Positions 22,601 through 37,600 of a DNA stretch of 64,000 nt are shown here, piece after piece. The stretch covers positions 24,477,001 to 24,541,000 of the forward strand of contig OZ005611.1 in the NCBI GenBank assembly GCA_963930655.1, in the 5' to 3' direction. This stretch comes from Myrica gale. Its lineage: Eukaryota; Streptophyta; Magnoliopsida; Fagales; Myricaceae. Under the pieces are notes generated by a model, which was not told where the DNA came from, searched no databases, and worked only from the letters and a program-made list of their open reading frames with translations. The position numbers were made by a program, and so were the translations under genes. Each line of letters opens with the position of its first letter. Position 1 is the stretch's first letter.

Positions 22601-25600
22601 TCTTCCAATTTCAATTTCCACTCTTTCCAAAATGAGGATTGTGCTTTATCAATCTTCTCTATTTCATCTGAAAGCAAAAAAAAATAACACAATAACACAA
22701 GAGCAACATCATTTCATGGAAAAGAAGCTAACCCCTTCAAAACATGATAGAAAACTGAGGCATTTTCTGCATTTTTTGGTATTAAAGGATCTTATAAGTA
22801 TCGTAGAATTATATGCAGTATAAGAGCAAAATATGATAAAGCTTGCCCGTACCAGAAGTAAGTGGTGTGTGCTTTTCCATAAATTTCCTCAGTAACATCT
22901 CCCTCCTCCTTGAGGGCCCCTCACACTCCAGCCCAGAGTTGTGTAAGAAACTATACATCATTCCCACATTCATGATGCTATAAATTTCTTCATAATCCTC
23001 CCTTGTTTTCAGTTGCTCTTCTATAACTTCTACCCCAGTAACTGCATCAGCAAGATTTAAGAGAAAGGAGCATCCCATTATGTCTTCCTCTTCAGTAACA
23101 GGAGGTTCAATAATTGATTTTACCAGAGAGGCAACCAGATCGTCTCGAGGAGCAAAACCATTACTCGCCAACCAGGACAGAATAGTCACCAAAGCCTGCG
23201 TTCTTACACTAACATACAGCTTTCCAGGAATTAAGTCAGGAATCAATTTCTTACCATGTTCTTGTTTCCTACTCAATTCAAGCAGCCACGGAAGTTGTAA
23301 AGCAGCAAAAGACAACAATTTTCCATTTTCTCTCAGAACACATTCCGAATTGTTCCCATTCTCAATAGGCAGGCTTTTCACAAAAGTAGAAAGTAAATGC
23401 TTTATGTTATGAAAATGAACGTCTCGATCATCACCACTGACTCCTCGAGCGAGTTCAAAGCGATCTGTCAAGTGGACAATATCCTCAATACTATGGACCG
23501 ATCGTGAGATAGTGGAGGAACCTTGAACTGAAACCTTGGGAGAATTTGTCCCTGTCAACATCATCAATGACTCACACTGGCCTTGCATATCTAGATCTTT
23601 CCATGCATGTAGCAATTCACCTATGGATTCATTGTCACAGTGGCTCAAAGCAAAACCTAGAAGATGCTTTCGAGAACTTATATCCATGTTTTTAAGGGCA
23701 GGACCCCTTGCTATAGCAGCACATAAGTCCCAAATGAGACCATGTCCTTTTTTAGCCAAAACAAGGCAAAGATCAAATGCTAATTGCAGATCACCTGCAA
23801 CCGCAGCTTCTCTTGCAATAGCTTCCTCAAGGGCCGATATGTCTTCTGGAGAGTTCAATCCAAGAAGTTTGGCAACCTCAATTAGTTCGTCAACATGTAA
23901 ATATGCACCAGTCTGACTTGTGATTGCCATTTTGATAATCTCCATTGGGTCCTTTATTTGCCTGAATTCCATGGGTAGAAGAGTCACTCCAAGATTTGGA
24001 AGTTTTACTGTAAGTGCATCAATAATATCAGCCTCTGCTTTCACATTTGCGCTATTTGGACATAATTTCAGACATTCTCTAGCCTTCCATATCTGAGACA
24101 AGTTTCAATGATTGAATCAATGGATTTACATAGAATATCACAAACACTGGTTTGCCTGATGAAAATAAATATTGTGAAGTATTTACATTAAGATGAATAG
24201 AAAATTAGATAGGTACTAGTTAACATAAGTTCTCAAAACCAGCTACTAGGTTTGCTTTGAGTGCGTGTTAGCGGCAAGCAGAGTTATACACAATAGCTGT
24301 ATGATCTAACTATTTCACATAAGAAAGAATGACGAATATAGCAATACAACAAATCTAAGCTAGAAGACTGGAAAAAGTGATGGCCAGAATCCACAGGCAT
24401 TCTCAATTAACACACCCCACCTGGAAACTGAAGTGTATTGCAGAGTATTTGTCAACCACCCTGGAACAGAATAGTTGATAGAAAATGCTTAGCGAGGAGA
24501 TTCCCCACCCTTGCCTTGGGTTTTAAAGGGGTTGGATGTAGTTCAGATTGTTATTAGGTTCATGTCTTGCCAATCAAACAATGGTGAGGAAAAAAGTAAT
24601 ACCAAATTATTCGTACATCCAACCAGAACCTAGGATAAGACTAAAGAACTTTACTAGATTAGTCCGAGTCACTATTTCTCCACTTCCTACTTAATATATA
24701 GCAGTTATGATGCCTGTCTGTTACTTATGCGGCTTGTGTCAGACATCTAACAACTAAGCCATTGAATGTCTAAATTATCATAAAAGTGACGATTTCACCT
24801 CTTGTTTGACATTATTTCCAATCGTAAACATTACATTTGAAGTCAACTTATCAAGGCATTTCGTTTCATACAAGGGCAATAAGGACGGAAATATCATGTA
24901 CCTATCTGTTAATAGGTTAAACAGAATGAGCTACTACACTCAGAGATCTCTTCATCGATCAAAAAACATTACCATTCCAAATACTTACTTCAGGACAAGC
25001 GAGACTTGAAGCTGAGAAAAAATATTCCCTTGCAGCTTGAATCACAAGAGTTTCTGCTTTCTCTGATGCCAAAGAAACTGAACTTGTACCTCTTAAATAG
25101 TTCCTCGCAAGAGAAAATTTCCCAGCTTTCAGCAGTCCCCTGCAGAATTCCATCAACATGTACTCCAGGTCCAAAAAAGGAAATGCCTTCTCTCTCAGAC
25201 ATTGTAGGTCACGCCACATGTTTGCCCAGTCATTATCAGCATGGCCAGGCTGTCGACGAACGAATTTCGAAAGTATCAGGCGAAGAATCTGTTTTACACC
25301 TTTTCCATCCGAAAATGACTCTAGGAAAAAGTTCATTGGCTTTGGGACCTGAATACAAACATGAATCACCAGAATCCAAGTCTACTTAACACAATTAATC
25401 AAAAAGTATGAAATATAGAATTAAGCAACCCACTGCCAGAATTGTCAGTTTCATCTACACTCTATGGCACAAAATCAAGAGTTCCATATCCTGAGCTTAT
25501 GCTCAGTAGGGCCAAAATTTTTATAAACCATGCTTCCTCATATTCCCTAGTAAACTACCATAGAAATTCAATCATCTGTAAACAGTGTAGAAAAAGTTCA

Positions 25601-28600
25601 TGCACGCTGCAGAGGAAAACAACAGGTTCTAAATGTCGCCCAGCCCCCACCAATAGATAGAGACAAATGGGAATACTCAAACCACATCTACAAAATGCCA
25701 GTACCAATGAAAATCCATTTCTAAAACTTCACAAAAGGAGGGCATGGTCTCCAGAAACTTAAATGCCTTGTTTGCATACGGATTTTAAAACATTTTGCAC
25801 ATTTAAAACTCTTATCCCATCCAAATAACTTTTACTAGAAATAAATTTCCCAAACCAGTTTTTTCTCACTTTCTGTAGCGTCCCTCACAAAACCCAATAG
25901 TTAAAAAGAGACTCAACAAATGAAAAAACCCCGACCTTGAAAACCTATCAAAAAAACTTCTTATGCTATTACTCACTTTCACAAAATAGAAAAACCAATC
26001 TCAGCAACTCCATCCAAACAACTTTATCAGCCTACCTACTCATTTTCACAAAACCAAAGATAAAATCAGCACAAAAAACTCTATCCAATTTCTATCTTAC
26101 GTTTCCACTTTTGTGAAACCCTAAGAAAAACCCATCTCAAAAACCTTTACAATAAAAACCAAAAAGCTGAATTCTTTCACCATCGAAGCATACCCTAAAC
26201 CTATTTTTGGTTCATTTTCTTTTCTTGATCTGCGTTTTCTTTTTTATTCGGAGAAGTTAATTTATAAATAAGAAACAGACGCAAGAAGCCATTCTCCATG
26301 AAATAAAGAATATGAACCTGGTAAAATGCCAGAAGCCTCCCTGCTTCAATATGCCCTTCTACCACTTTGAGTCTTCTCTTGAGGCCCTCAACGCGTGTTC
26401 CAGTATCTGTGCAGCCAACAGTAGGATGTCCATAACAATCTCAAAGGCAGAGAAAAATATATTTTAAATTTCAATTACCCATATATACTCCATTAAGAAA
26501 GCCAAAATCCCATTTGGGGTCTACCACCAAATTACCTCAATTTCCCCCCAATTATTTTAATTAAGACATTAATGTCAGGATCGTACTGAAATTTTAGAGC
26601 TTTATTTGTCGAATAAGGGAACCTAATCCTGATAGGTTAAGGAAGAGTCAAAGAGTATTGGATATTCTCAAGAAAATAGTTTCTCATTGCTGAATATTGG
26701 ATATTCTCAGTACTGAAACATGTTTGCCTAGTATGTCTCCCTCCTTATTCTTCTTCTTTCCACACTGTTATTGCTCACAAAACCTTGGATCAAGCTCAAA
26801 CTACTATAAAACACCAATGTTACCAATAACTTTAGTCATCAGCCTAAAAAGAACCATCTTAAATTGTCACGTTCAACAAGCAATCTGATTTTTCAGCTTC
26901 TTATAGGCCATATATTCAAGTTTTTCCAAACCCTATTCACATTAGGAACCCAAAATCCCCTTCTTAATCTATTAACTCTCTCTCCAGCTCAGACCTGCTC
27001 TCTCAAATAGTGAGCCCCTCTTCATCAAACTACGTAGAGTTGCTCCAAATCTATATAAGTTTCACCTGAAATCATGGAATAGAGTGATATTCTAATTTTT
27101 TTAGTAGAAGGGTTTACGAACTAAACTGAATCTTCCAACTGATTAAAATAAAGTGCAGATTCGTCAAATGAATTTTATCGGAAGTGGAAAATCATCTTAG
27201 ATATGAAATAGAGATGCCAAAACAGATATCCACAACTCATTCTAAGTCATATCTTTTTCTTTGATAAGTATAGCTCAATTTTATTAAAAAAACAAGAGGC
27301 GAAGTCAGTACAAAGATTGTACTGAAATCACTTAAAGCATACAAACAAAAAAGCTAATAAAATAAAAAAGTCTAGAAACCCCCCCCCCCCAACACAGCAG
27401 AGGCCCACAAGAAAAGAAATTGAAACACATCTTCCTGCAAACTCCTTAGCGATCGAGTAGAATCCTCAAAACATCTTCTATTCCGCTCCCTCCAAAGACA
27501 CCACCATATACATGCAAGAATCATCCGAGTACTTTGATTAAATCCACGCTCTCTGGCCTTCCTACATATTTTTTATCCCTATTCCCTATTCCGAATGTGG
27601 TGGCTTTGAGACTTGAGAAATTACAAAGGGCTTTTTCATGAGGCAATGATGATGGTGTTCACAAATTTCATTTGCTCAATTGGGAGAAGGTGTGTTCAAC
27701 TATTCAGTCTGGAGGTCTAGGGCTTAGGAGGTTGTCTTTGTTTAACAAAGCCTTGTTGGGTAAGTGGTTGTGGCGATTCGCTAATGAAAGGGATAGATTA
27801 TGGAGGAGTGTGATTGCGGAGAAGTATGATACTACAGGTGGCGGGTGGATCTCCTTGACATCAAGTGGTTCTTATGGGGCGAGCCTTTGGAAACATATTA
27901 GGAAATGTTGGGTTTCTTTCTCTGAGCATATTAGGTTTGTGTTGGGCAATGGTCAGAGAAATTGTTTTGGCATGACAATTGGTGTGGTGGGAGAATTTCA
28001 AGCCATTTTTTCCCTTTAGTTTTCTCCCTTTCTTGTTGTAAGGATGCTATGGTGTCAGAATGTTTGGAACCTGGATCTAGTTCCTTAGTGTGGACCGTGC
28101 AGTTTTCTCGATCTGCTAATGATTAGGAAGTGGAGGAGTTCGCTGCACTTTTCTCTACTCTCTATGAGCAGATGTGGCGTAGAGGTGGAGAGGATAAGCT
28201 AATTTGGTTAGGCTCTAGACGTGATATTTTTTTGTTAAGTCTTTCTATGACTACATTTCTTGTGGTGGCAGTTCTAAGCCTTTCCCTTGGCATGGGGTGT
28301 GGAAGGCTAAAGTCCCTTTGCGTGTGTCATTTTTTGTGTGGGAGGCTTCTCATGGACAGGGACGAATCTACGGGGGGCCCTGGCCCCCCCAAAGATTTTG
28401 AAAAAAAAAAATTAACATTTTTTAAGTTATATTCGATTTTTTTTTTTGAATTTTGCTTATAATTGTATTCCGGCCCCCTCGGAAAAAAAATTCTAGCTTC
28501 GTCCCTGCTCATGAACAGATTTTAACTATTGACAATCTCCGAAGAAGGGGATTTTGTGTCCCAGATTGGTGTTATATGTGTAAGGGTGATAGAGAATCTG

Positions 28601-31600
28601 TTAATCATCTATTATTGCATTGCATTGCCCAGTGGCTAAAGGCCTTTGGATGCATGTCCTTGGTATTTTGAATGTTCATTGGATAATGCCAGAGAGGGTG
28701 TGGATGTGTTTTATTGTTGGGATCGGAAATTTACCCCAAGTCATATAGGCATAGGCCCCATGGAACATGATGATTAACCATGCCAATCAGGAAATCTAAG
28801 AGATATTAAGACCTCATGTACCATGATGAGATTTTTTTTTTGATAAGTATACCGTGATGGGAATTTTAAGAAACATAAAGCACAAATCACCTTGTAGTTG
28901 AGGCACTTTTGACAATATGGTTGCCATGGTACTCCACCTATCTGTTACTGTGCACCTATATATGCACTGTAGGGCACAATCCACAGCTTCAACCTCATCC
29001 TTGAAAAAACTGCTACTCTGGAAGTCTCCTTCCTCAACTGTCATGTCTCTACATCCTTCCTCAATGACCATCAAGCATATGTCCAATTTATTCTCCAAAG
29101 CAATTTCCTTCATCCATCTAACAAGAAATGACTCATGATTGTTGCAATCTACAGAAAGATGGTTATCAGGCACCTGAACAGTAGAAACTGAGGCTGTACT
29201 CTTCAACCTATTATGCATGTATGGAATTGCTGTATCGCGTAATTGTTTAACCACATTTTCCTCTTTGACTCCCTTAAGCATCATCCTGAATTTATCATAG
29301 TCCGATAATTGTTCCCACTCAACAAGCCTCATATCGATACTCATTTCGCCAACACTGTCATCAGAATATATAAGTTGGTGCAAGTATGAGACATCATCAG
29401 TGAGCTGCTGCAACTCACAGATACCTTTGCGATAAGCAAAGTCGAGCAAGCAGAGGCAATTTTCTAGCTGCCCAGTAAAACTGTCAATATCTCTAGCCCT
29501 GTGCGTGTACCATCGCGAAAGTTCAGTTATTGAGGGCCAAGCAAATCCCAGGCAACGCTTGACCATGGGTTCCGTTCTGATCTGGATGCCAAGCTCATGA
29601 TTTTTGGGCAAACTGTTTACAAAGTTTACCATCTTCTCACATTCAACCCAATCTTCTTCCCTCACAGCAACACTGGTAGGAGGAGAACTCCCGGGAAGAA
29701 GCTGCCCATATGTTTGTATAGGAACGGTTTCAGGAATAGCAGCCAAAATCTCCAACATGAAAGGAGTTAGCGAGTAAGGATGACGCTTAAATAGGAGGTT
29801 TAGGGCCCCAATTTTTCCACTTTCAGCAAGTGTAACAGCAGCTTCATTAATAGGCATCACACGAAATGCTCTGTACTCCTGCATAGAAAACCTGCACAAC
29901 ACTATGTCATTAAAACTGTGAGACAGCAGAAACAATCAGAGGAAATAGCAGAAAATCGAAGCACAAATTTTTTATCCCTGATAATCATGCTACAACAGTA
30001 TATATTAATGCAAATCTAACTTTATTTTTTAAGGATAATAAATAAAGTCTTCAATGATACAAAAGAAATTAATGAAATTCTCCACAATAGCAGAGCAAAA
30101 AAACTGAACCTCACAATAAGTGATGGGTATCAATAATCTGGTGATCAGTATTTGTAACAGCAAAAAGAAAGACTATTCTAAGCTGGCAATTATAAGAAAC
30201 AGTTATTCCAACACTTCTGCATGGAGTGGAAGCAGTAATGACAAAAAAAAAAGTAAGCATGAATTGGAATTATCAGAATTATGGTTCTTCTTCGTTTAGT
30301 AAGATTTCAGTACTTGAAAGGTCTACTTTGAATTACCAATTTGTAGTCCGTAGCTGCCAAAATCTAAGTAGAACTAATGAGATGGTCAAATGAATAAAAT
30401 TCACAATTTTTTAGGGGCTTTTCCTAAAGATCACAATGACAAAGCACTAATTGAAATTAGAGTATCTGTTTAAAGTTCTACTACATTAAATTTGACATTG
30501 TCGAATGGACACATTTGAAACATTAAGATGATGACAAAATTACAAAAAAAAAAAAAAATCATTATTGACTCCTATTCAAGGAAATGACTAGTTGCCACTT
30601 TTGGCTAATTGATTTTGGAATCCTAGCCTCTTGACTACAACGTCATCTCCTATCCATCTTCCACTTTAAGATAGGCCATATCTTGCTGTACTGCTCTAGA
30701 TTGTGGTAAAAGGTTTAACAGCAATTAAATCCCTCCGGGTGAAGAACTTACCAATGGATGAGGATGTTCAATGAGTCATACAAAAAAGCTTAGCTCAAGA
30801 AAATGGATAGGCAAATATATTTGTATAATAAACATATCCTTATCTTCCATATATGTAGGCAACTCCTCTGAACACATGCATATGCACACAAATAATAGCA
30901 CAGGTATGAAGGGGAAAGACATCATATTCAAATATCAGTTGCACATTACATGATGACCAATATTTGTAAAATACCACAGTGCAACTACGTTGTCTTGCAT
31001 ATACTATGATAAAGCTAAGGAATAAATAATACAAAAACTGATAAACACTGTGCGGATAGATAATTGTTCTCAGCTTCCCCCCCCCCCACCCCAAAGCGAA
31101 AGTACTATGGTTTTAATTCAAAAATTGCATATTCCTGCAAATGAAAAATATATGTAAATTCGGCAAAGCATAATACCTGCCCATGTTTATCCCAAGATAT
31201 GTCTCCAGCCTGTCATTGAATTGCAGTAACTGAAGTCTAGACATGCGGAAATCCCAAATTTGGTTGCACTCATGATCTTCTGGTTCAGAAAACCTATATT
31301 CATTTGTTACCCACAACCCATGTGCAAGCAAAGCCCTTGCAGCATCTTCTGTCGGCCCAACTTTATCTACACATTCAGAAATCACAAAAACCTGATCCTT
31401 TATCTTAGACAAAAACACATTTATGTCATGTATGCCTTGGCTGGAATGCAACCACTGCGACTTTATGACTTCATCTTTATTCAGCCCATGAATATCTGCA
31501 AAGTCCAAGGCAGATTGATACTTTTTCTCGCTAATTAAAATATTGTACATTTCAAGAACAGATCTCTCAGTGAATGATATCAAACGCCATTGCAGCCTAG

Positions 31601-34600
31601 AAATATCATATTGATTAAATCTCTCTTCAGTAATCAGCTCCACATGATGCAATGCATCTGTTTCTGCAAAACTGGATGCATTGTATCTCCCTTCAAATAC
31701 TGTGCTCTCCAGTAGAAAAATTTGCCCTGGAAACTGCAGTACTCTTTCTAACACAGGCATGGGATATACAGCATCATCCTGCTGAACTTTTGAACCACCT
31801 ACAATATCAAGCATGGTGACAATGCCATTCCTTCTTGCCAAAGCAATGATATGGTCAGACCACCAAGCGAAATCAACAATATCACTTACAAAATCACGGG
31901 TCACTTCTGAGTCATATATCCCTCTGCAATCAAAGCTTGAAAGTGAAAAGCATTCTTTATCCAGCTTGAAAATGTGAAAGCATCCTCTAACATCTAGGGT
32001 AGCAACAAAGTTCACTTGCGGTGAGATCAACACCTTTGGACGTGCTAGCTGGCCCACGTGACCTTTGGGTTTAGAATATGAGCCCTCAAACTGAGTTGAG
32101 AATAGTTGCTCCATATCCAGTATTTCACTTCTACGCCAAAGAGAAATGCTACAGAACCCTGGAAGACAGTTACGAAACAATACATTAAATACTCAAAAGA
32201 ATGAATCTATGCATGTAATTTACGGCATGTTCGTTTTGCAAAAGTATTTTAGGCTACAATGAATACAACAAATTCACAAAACGAACATCCATAACATAAA
32301 AAAAAAAAAATCCTACATAAATACCAATACCTTTAACACATACTCTAATACCTTTTTCACCAAACTCCAATACTTTTTTATTAAAAATTATATCAAATCA
32401 TCTCTCTCTACACCTTTTTACAAACTCCAATAAAAATTAAATATCTTTAAAACGTTTCACTAATTTTTACACAAAAACCTATAAAACTCCAATCTACATA
32501 AATATTCACAATTTTATCAAAAATCTTAAAAATCTTACAATTTTTTATAAAACGAACATTGCCATGTTTCTAGAAAGTAGAAGGCACTTTCTCTGAATTT
32601 TAGCAAGTGATGTATTTCGAAACAATTTCTTTATTCAAATATTCAGGTATTTTCATATGAGCCCACATAGAGAAGTTATGTGTGAAAAGATGAAAAGTTA
32701 AATCCAGTAGTCTGATGAATGTCAACTGACAAAAGGGATTTTAGGCTTTCTCCACCATTTAGAAGATCATAGAAAAGTGATGATCAACAGTCATCCGCTC
32801 GTCTATATATGTTACCCAGTGGGACTAGTGGGTGGAGTTGCTTTTTTCCCCTTTTTTCGTTTTGTGCATGAGTGCTCATAAGCGTCCCAATATACTAGTT
32901 GCATGTCCAGCATGAAAGAATTAATATGAATTGCATGAGGACCTATTTACAAACATGTTCAGAATAGAAAATTGAATGAAAAATTAGTACATTAACATAC
33001 CAGACTTCCCACCAGAGTCTAGTGAGACGCCAATAGAACCACCAACGACCACTAGTAAAGAAAGCTCTGGATGGTAGTCAAAGCAGAAAACTTTGTTGTA
33101 GAACTGCCCCTTTAGATTTAAGCCATTATCTGAAGTAAGAGTGGAGGAGATAGAGGCACTTAGCTCCTGACCAATCTCAATAAGCTGAAAGGAACCATCT
33201 GATGTAACAATAATGAAGTTGCACCTGGTATCATATCCATTACATTAAAAAGATGCCAAGTTGTATTAGCTTCCAGAATGATCAAACAATAAGATCAGAA
33301 ACTCTAACCATAAACTCCAGGTCAACAAGAAAGCAGTCTAATGGGGACATTCATTTAATTTACTTGTTTTTAGTATTTAGTTGTGATTTATATTTTAATA
33401 GACTAGGAGTTATTATGCTTTATTAAGTTTTGGCCCATGGGCTTTTAGGGTTTGCTTATGACCTTTGTTCTCTATTTAAGGTTAGTGAGAACCTTAAATC
33501 AATTAGACTGAGATAATAAAGTTTATTGGCTGCTGCCTCTTGCATTCAAAAATGTGTTTCCCCTTCTCCTTGGCTTATTTCTTCTCTTCTTTCCTATTCT
33601 TTCTTGAGCTTTCTATCTAATTCCTATTTCTCCACTATATTCCGCATCAAATTGGTATCAGAGCCCAAAATTCCTATTTCTTTTCCGTTTCTTTTGGTTG
33701 TTCGACGCTATACCTGTCACAAAATTGCCCATTGCTGTGTTTTTGTTTCTTGGTGTTCTTTGGTGTGTGAGTTGATCGCCGACGACCCAGCAGCCTTCTC
33801 AGCCTTCGCCGACGTTCCCCGGAGCTCTGGCAGCCACTGTTTGGCCTTTTTTCCGGCGATCCAGATCTGTCCCACATGTTTTCATTGTTTTTCATCGTGA
33901 TTTTTCCAGATCTGAGCCTATATTTGATTTTCTACATGATTTTCGGTCCACATAGGTGAAGCCCGCTTCGTTCCGCCGCCGGCAGCCACCAGTTTCGGCC
34001 AGTTTCGGCGATTCCGGCCGATATTCACGGTTCCGGCCGATATTTTCCGGTTCAGGCCGAAATACATCCGGTTCCGGCCGATTTTTGCATTTTCAGGCCG
34101 AAATTCAACTCCTCTCGGTGTTTTCTCCCAGATCCAGGTCGTGTTTGACACTTTTGCTACGTTTTTGGACCCGAATCAAGCGGGACAGCACTTTCTTCGA
34201 CGGTTTCTCGCCTCTACGGCCCTTTCAACGGCTCATTCGTGTTTGTGTTCACTAGTGATCTGAGGTGCGCTCGTTCCACTTCGTTTTTAGTGACATAATT
34301 GCTCTTCTTTATAGATTAATTTGTCAACGAGTGTTACCGGTTATTTTTCACACTTTCATTTTTATCCGATAGTCGTCCTCATACATTTTCATTACTCGTT
34401 TGCTTCCTACGGTGAAAAAAAAAATCAACGTATCTTTACCTTTATTGAATCCTTGTTTACCTTAGTAGTGAATTTGGTGCATTGTGTTTAGTCCTTGTTT
34501 TAATTTTTTTTTAAATTTAGCGCTACTTGTCTGCACATTTTGGATTTTTCTAATCCCCAAGGCCAAAATCTAATTTTTGCTCGAGTTCTTATTTTTCATT

Positions 34601-37600
34601 CAATTGCATCGGTGGTTTATTGATCTCAATTGCATTTTTAGGTGAGTGTTGCATGCATTTGCGTAGCGGTCGTATAGTCAACCTTAGATCCGTTGAACCA
34701 ACCATGGACCCTACCCAATTTGAGGCCTTGACCCAACAAATAACGCAATTGACCACTCAGTTAGGTGCTGTCCAAGCTGACCTAACGGCAGCTCGTCAAG
34801 AAAATAGAGACCTAGCTACGAGGGTTGAGACCTTAGAGGTCCCGGGTCATCAAAATGACGCTGAATATTCAGATGCGCCCCCTAATAGACGTCATCGTGA
34901 TAGGAGAGATAGAGATAGACGCGACCGTAGAAATAGGGATTACGAGCGAGAGCGAGATCACTACGCTCGTGGTAATGAGTCTCCTCCACGTCACGAGGAG
35001 CAACTCTTCAAGACCATTAAGCTAGATGCTCCTACCTTTGACGGCTCTTTAGATCCCCGCGTTTATACTCAGTGGATTAGGGATATGGATCGTTTCTTTG
35101 AGTGGTATGCAGTGTCTGAGAATAGGCGAGTGCAATTTGCTAGTATGAAGTTAGTTGGTAATGCTCAACTTTATTGGGAGAGTGTAGAAGATCTCCTTCT
35201 GAGGCGTCATGCGCCTCCAGTTGGAACTTGGGTTGAAATGAAGCGTCGTCTTCAGGAAAAATACATTCCCCAATCTTATATGGGAAATTTGTTAGATCAG
35301 TGGAATGCCCTTCGGCAAGGTAACAGATCTGTAACTGAGTATGTGACCCAATTTGATGAGTTTAGGATGCGTTGTCACATTGTGGAGGATGAGGTTATGA
35401 CGTTGAGTCGATTTCGACATGGTTTACATGATGACCTTAAGAGAGAGCTTGTCCTTAGAGGAGTTTCCACCCTCGATCATGCCTACACTCTCGTTCAAGA
35501 CTATGAGTTGGTTACTAGGACTCCTTTTGGGAAACGTGGCGACACTCGGCCTTTTGTTCCTCAGCCTTCCCCCTCACAACCTAAATCTGTGTTAGGACCT
35601 CCCCCTCCTAGTGCTCCCTTTGTCCGGGATATTAAGGGAAAGACCATTGATGCTCCTCGTAATAACTCTCGTGTTCAATGTTTTAATTGTAGGGGTTTTG
35701 GCCATATGTCAGCTAGTTGTCCCAGTAGGTCTTTGGTCCTTGAGGGACATCCTAGCATGTGTGATGAGGATCACATAGTCGAACAAGTTTATGAGCCTCC
35801 GATTGACGAGTTCAGTGATTTAGGTGAAGTTGATGATGTTACTGTAGGTTGTATTAGAACTATCCCCTCTAGGTTTAGTTCAACCCTGCGCCCTGACACC
35901 TCCCGATTGGGTGTTGTTCGTTGTGTCTTTACCCAGCCCAAAGATGCTGATGACTGGCGTCGTCATGCTATCTTTCATACCTATATCAAAATCAATGATA
36001 AGGGTTGTAAGGTCATTATAGATAGTGGAAGTTGTATTAATGCAGTTTCTGCTACTACTGTTTCTCGTCTGGGGTTACCACGAGTCCCTCACCCGAACCC
36101 CTATAGTGTCTCGTGGGTCGATACTTCCTCCATAGCAGTGAAGGAACGATGTCTGGTGCCCATTCAGTTTCTAGAGTACAAAGATCAAATATGGTGTGAT
36201 GTTATTCCTATGGATGTAGGTCATGTTATACTTGGTCGCCCATGGTTGTTCGATTTGGATGTGACCATACGTGGTCGCTCCAACTCTTGTTCATTTTTGT
36301 ACAAGGGAAAGAAGATTCTCCTTAATCCTCTTCCCCCAAAACCTGTTGATGTCCATCACCCCAAGACAGTTGTAAACAAGAAGGGGTTAAATATTATCAG
36401 CTCAACAGAGTTTGAGCGAGATCTGGTAGGGGAGTCGGTTGTGTTTGCGGTAATTGTTATGGAAGTTCCATCTGATTCTCTGACAGTAGAACCTTCTGAG
36501 GAGGTCCAAGAGGTCCTTCGTGAATTTCAAGATGTTTTTCCTGTGGATCTCCCTAATCATTTGCCACCATTACGAGACATTCAACATGCCATAGATCTTG
36601 TTCCGGGAGCGTCCCTCCCGAATTTGCCTCATTATAGGATGAATCCCTCTGAGCATGCCGAGCTCCACCGCCAAGTGAGTGAACTTCTTCATAAGGGGTT
36701 TCTCCGTGAGAGCTTGAGCCCTTGTGCGGTTCCAGCTCTATTGACACCCAAGAAAGATGGCTCTTGGAGAATGTGTGTTGATAGTCGAGTCATCAACAAG
36801 ATAACTGTCAAGTATCGTTTCCCCATCCCTAGGCTTGATGATATGTTGGACATGATGGCTGGCGCCACCATTTTTTCTAAAATCGACCTTAAGAGTGGAT
36901 ATCATCAGATTAGGGTCCGCCCAGGTGATGAGTGGAAGACTGCCTTCAAGACGAAGGATGGTCTTTATGAGTGGTTAGTTATGTCGTTTGGTCTTTCTAA
37001 TGCCCCTAGTACGTTCATGCGGGTCATGACCCAAGCTCTTAGGCCTTTCATGGGACAGTTTTTAGTAGTCTACTTTGATGATATCCTTATTTTTAGTAAG
37101 TCTCGTACTCAACACTTAGATCATCTCACTCAGGTTTGTTCCACCCTTCGGAAAGAGTGTTTATATGCCAATGTGAAGAAATGTTCTTTCTTTACCACAA
37201 GTGTTGTCTTCCTAGGATTCATTGTTTCCTCTGATGGAGTGTCTGTTGATCCTACGAAAGTGCAAGCAATTGTAGATTGGCCTACACCCAAATCTATTCA
37301 TGATGTTAGGAGTTTTCATGGTCTAGCTACCTTCTATCGTCGATTCATTAAGGGGTTTAGCACTATTATGACTCCTCTCACAGAGTGTATGAAGAAAGGA
37401 GAGTTCAAGTGGTCTTCTCAAGCTATGAAAGCTTTTGAGGATGTTAAGAAGAGAATGACTGAAGCCCCAGTCATGGGTCTTCCTGATTTCTCTAAATTGT
37501 TTGAAGTTGAGTGTGATGCATCAGGTATTGGCATAGGCAGGGTTCTTACTCAGGAGCGTCATCCTATTGCCTACTTTAGCGAAAAATTGAATGATGCTAG

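Noticed and set aside
34620-34652. Upstream extension of gag from a TTG codon
   Set aside because: The first ATG in this frame is 34653, directly before the LRSGR motif; the TTG start is an artefact of permissive start rules.
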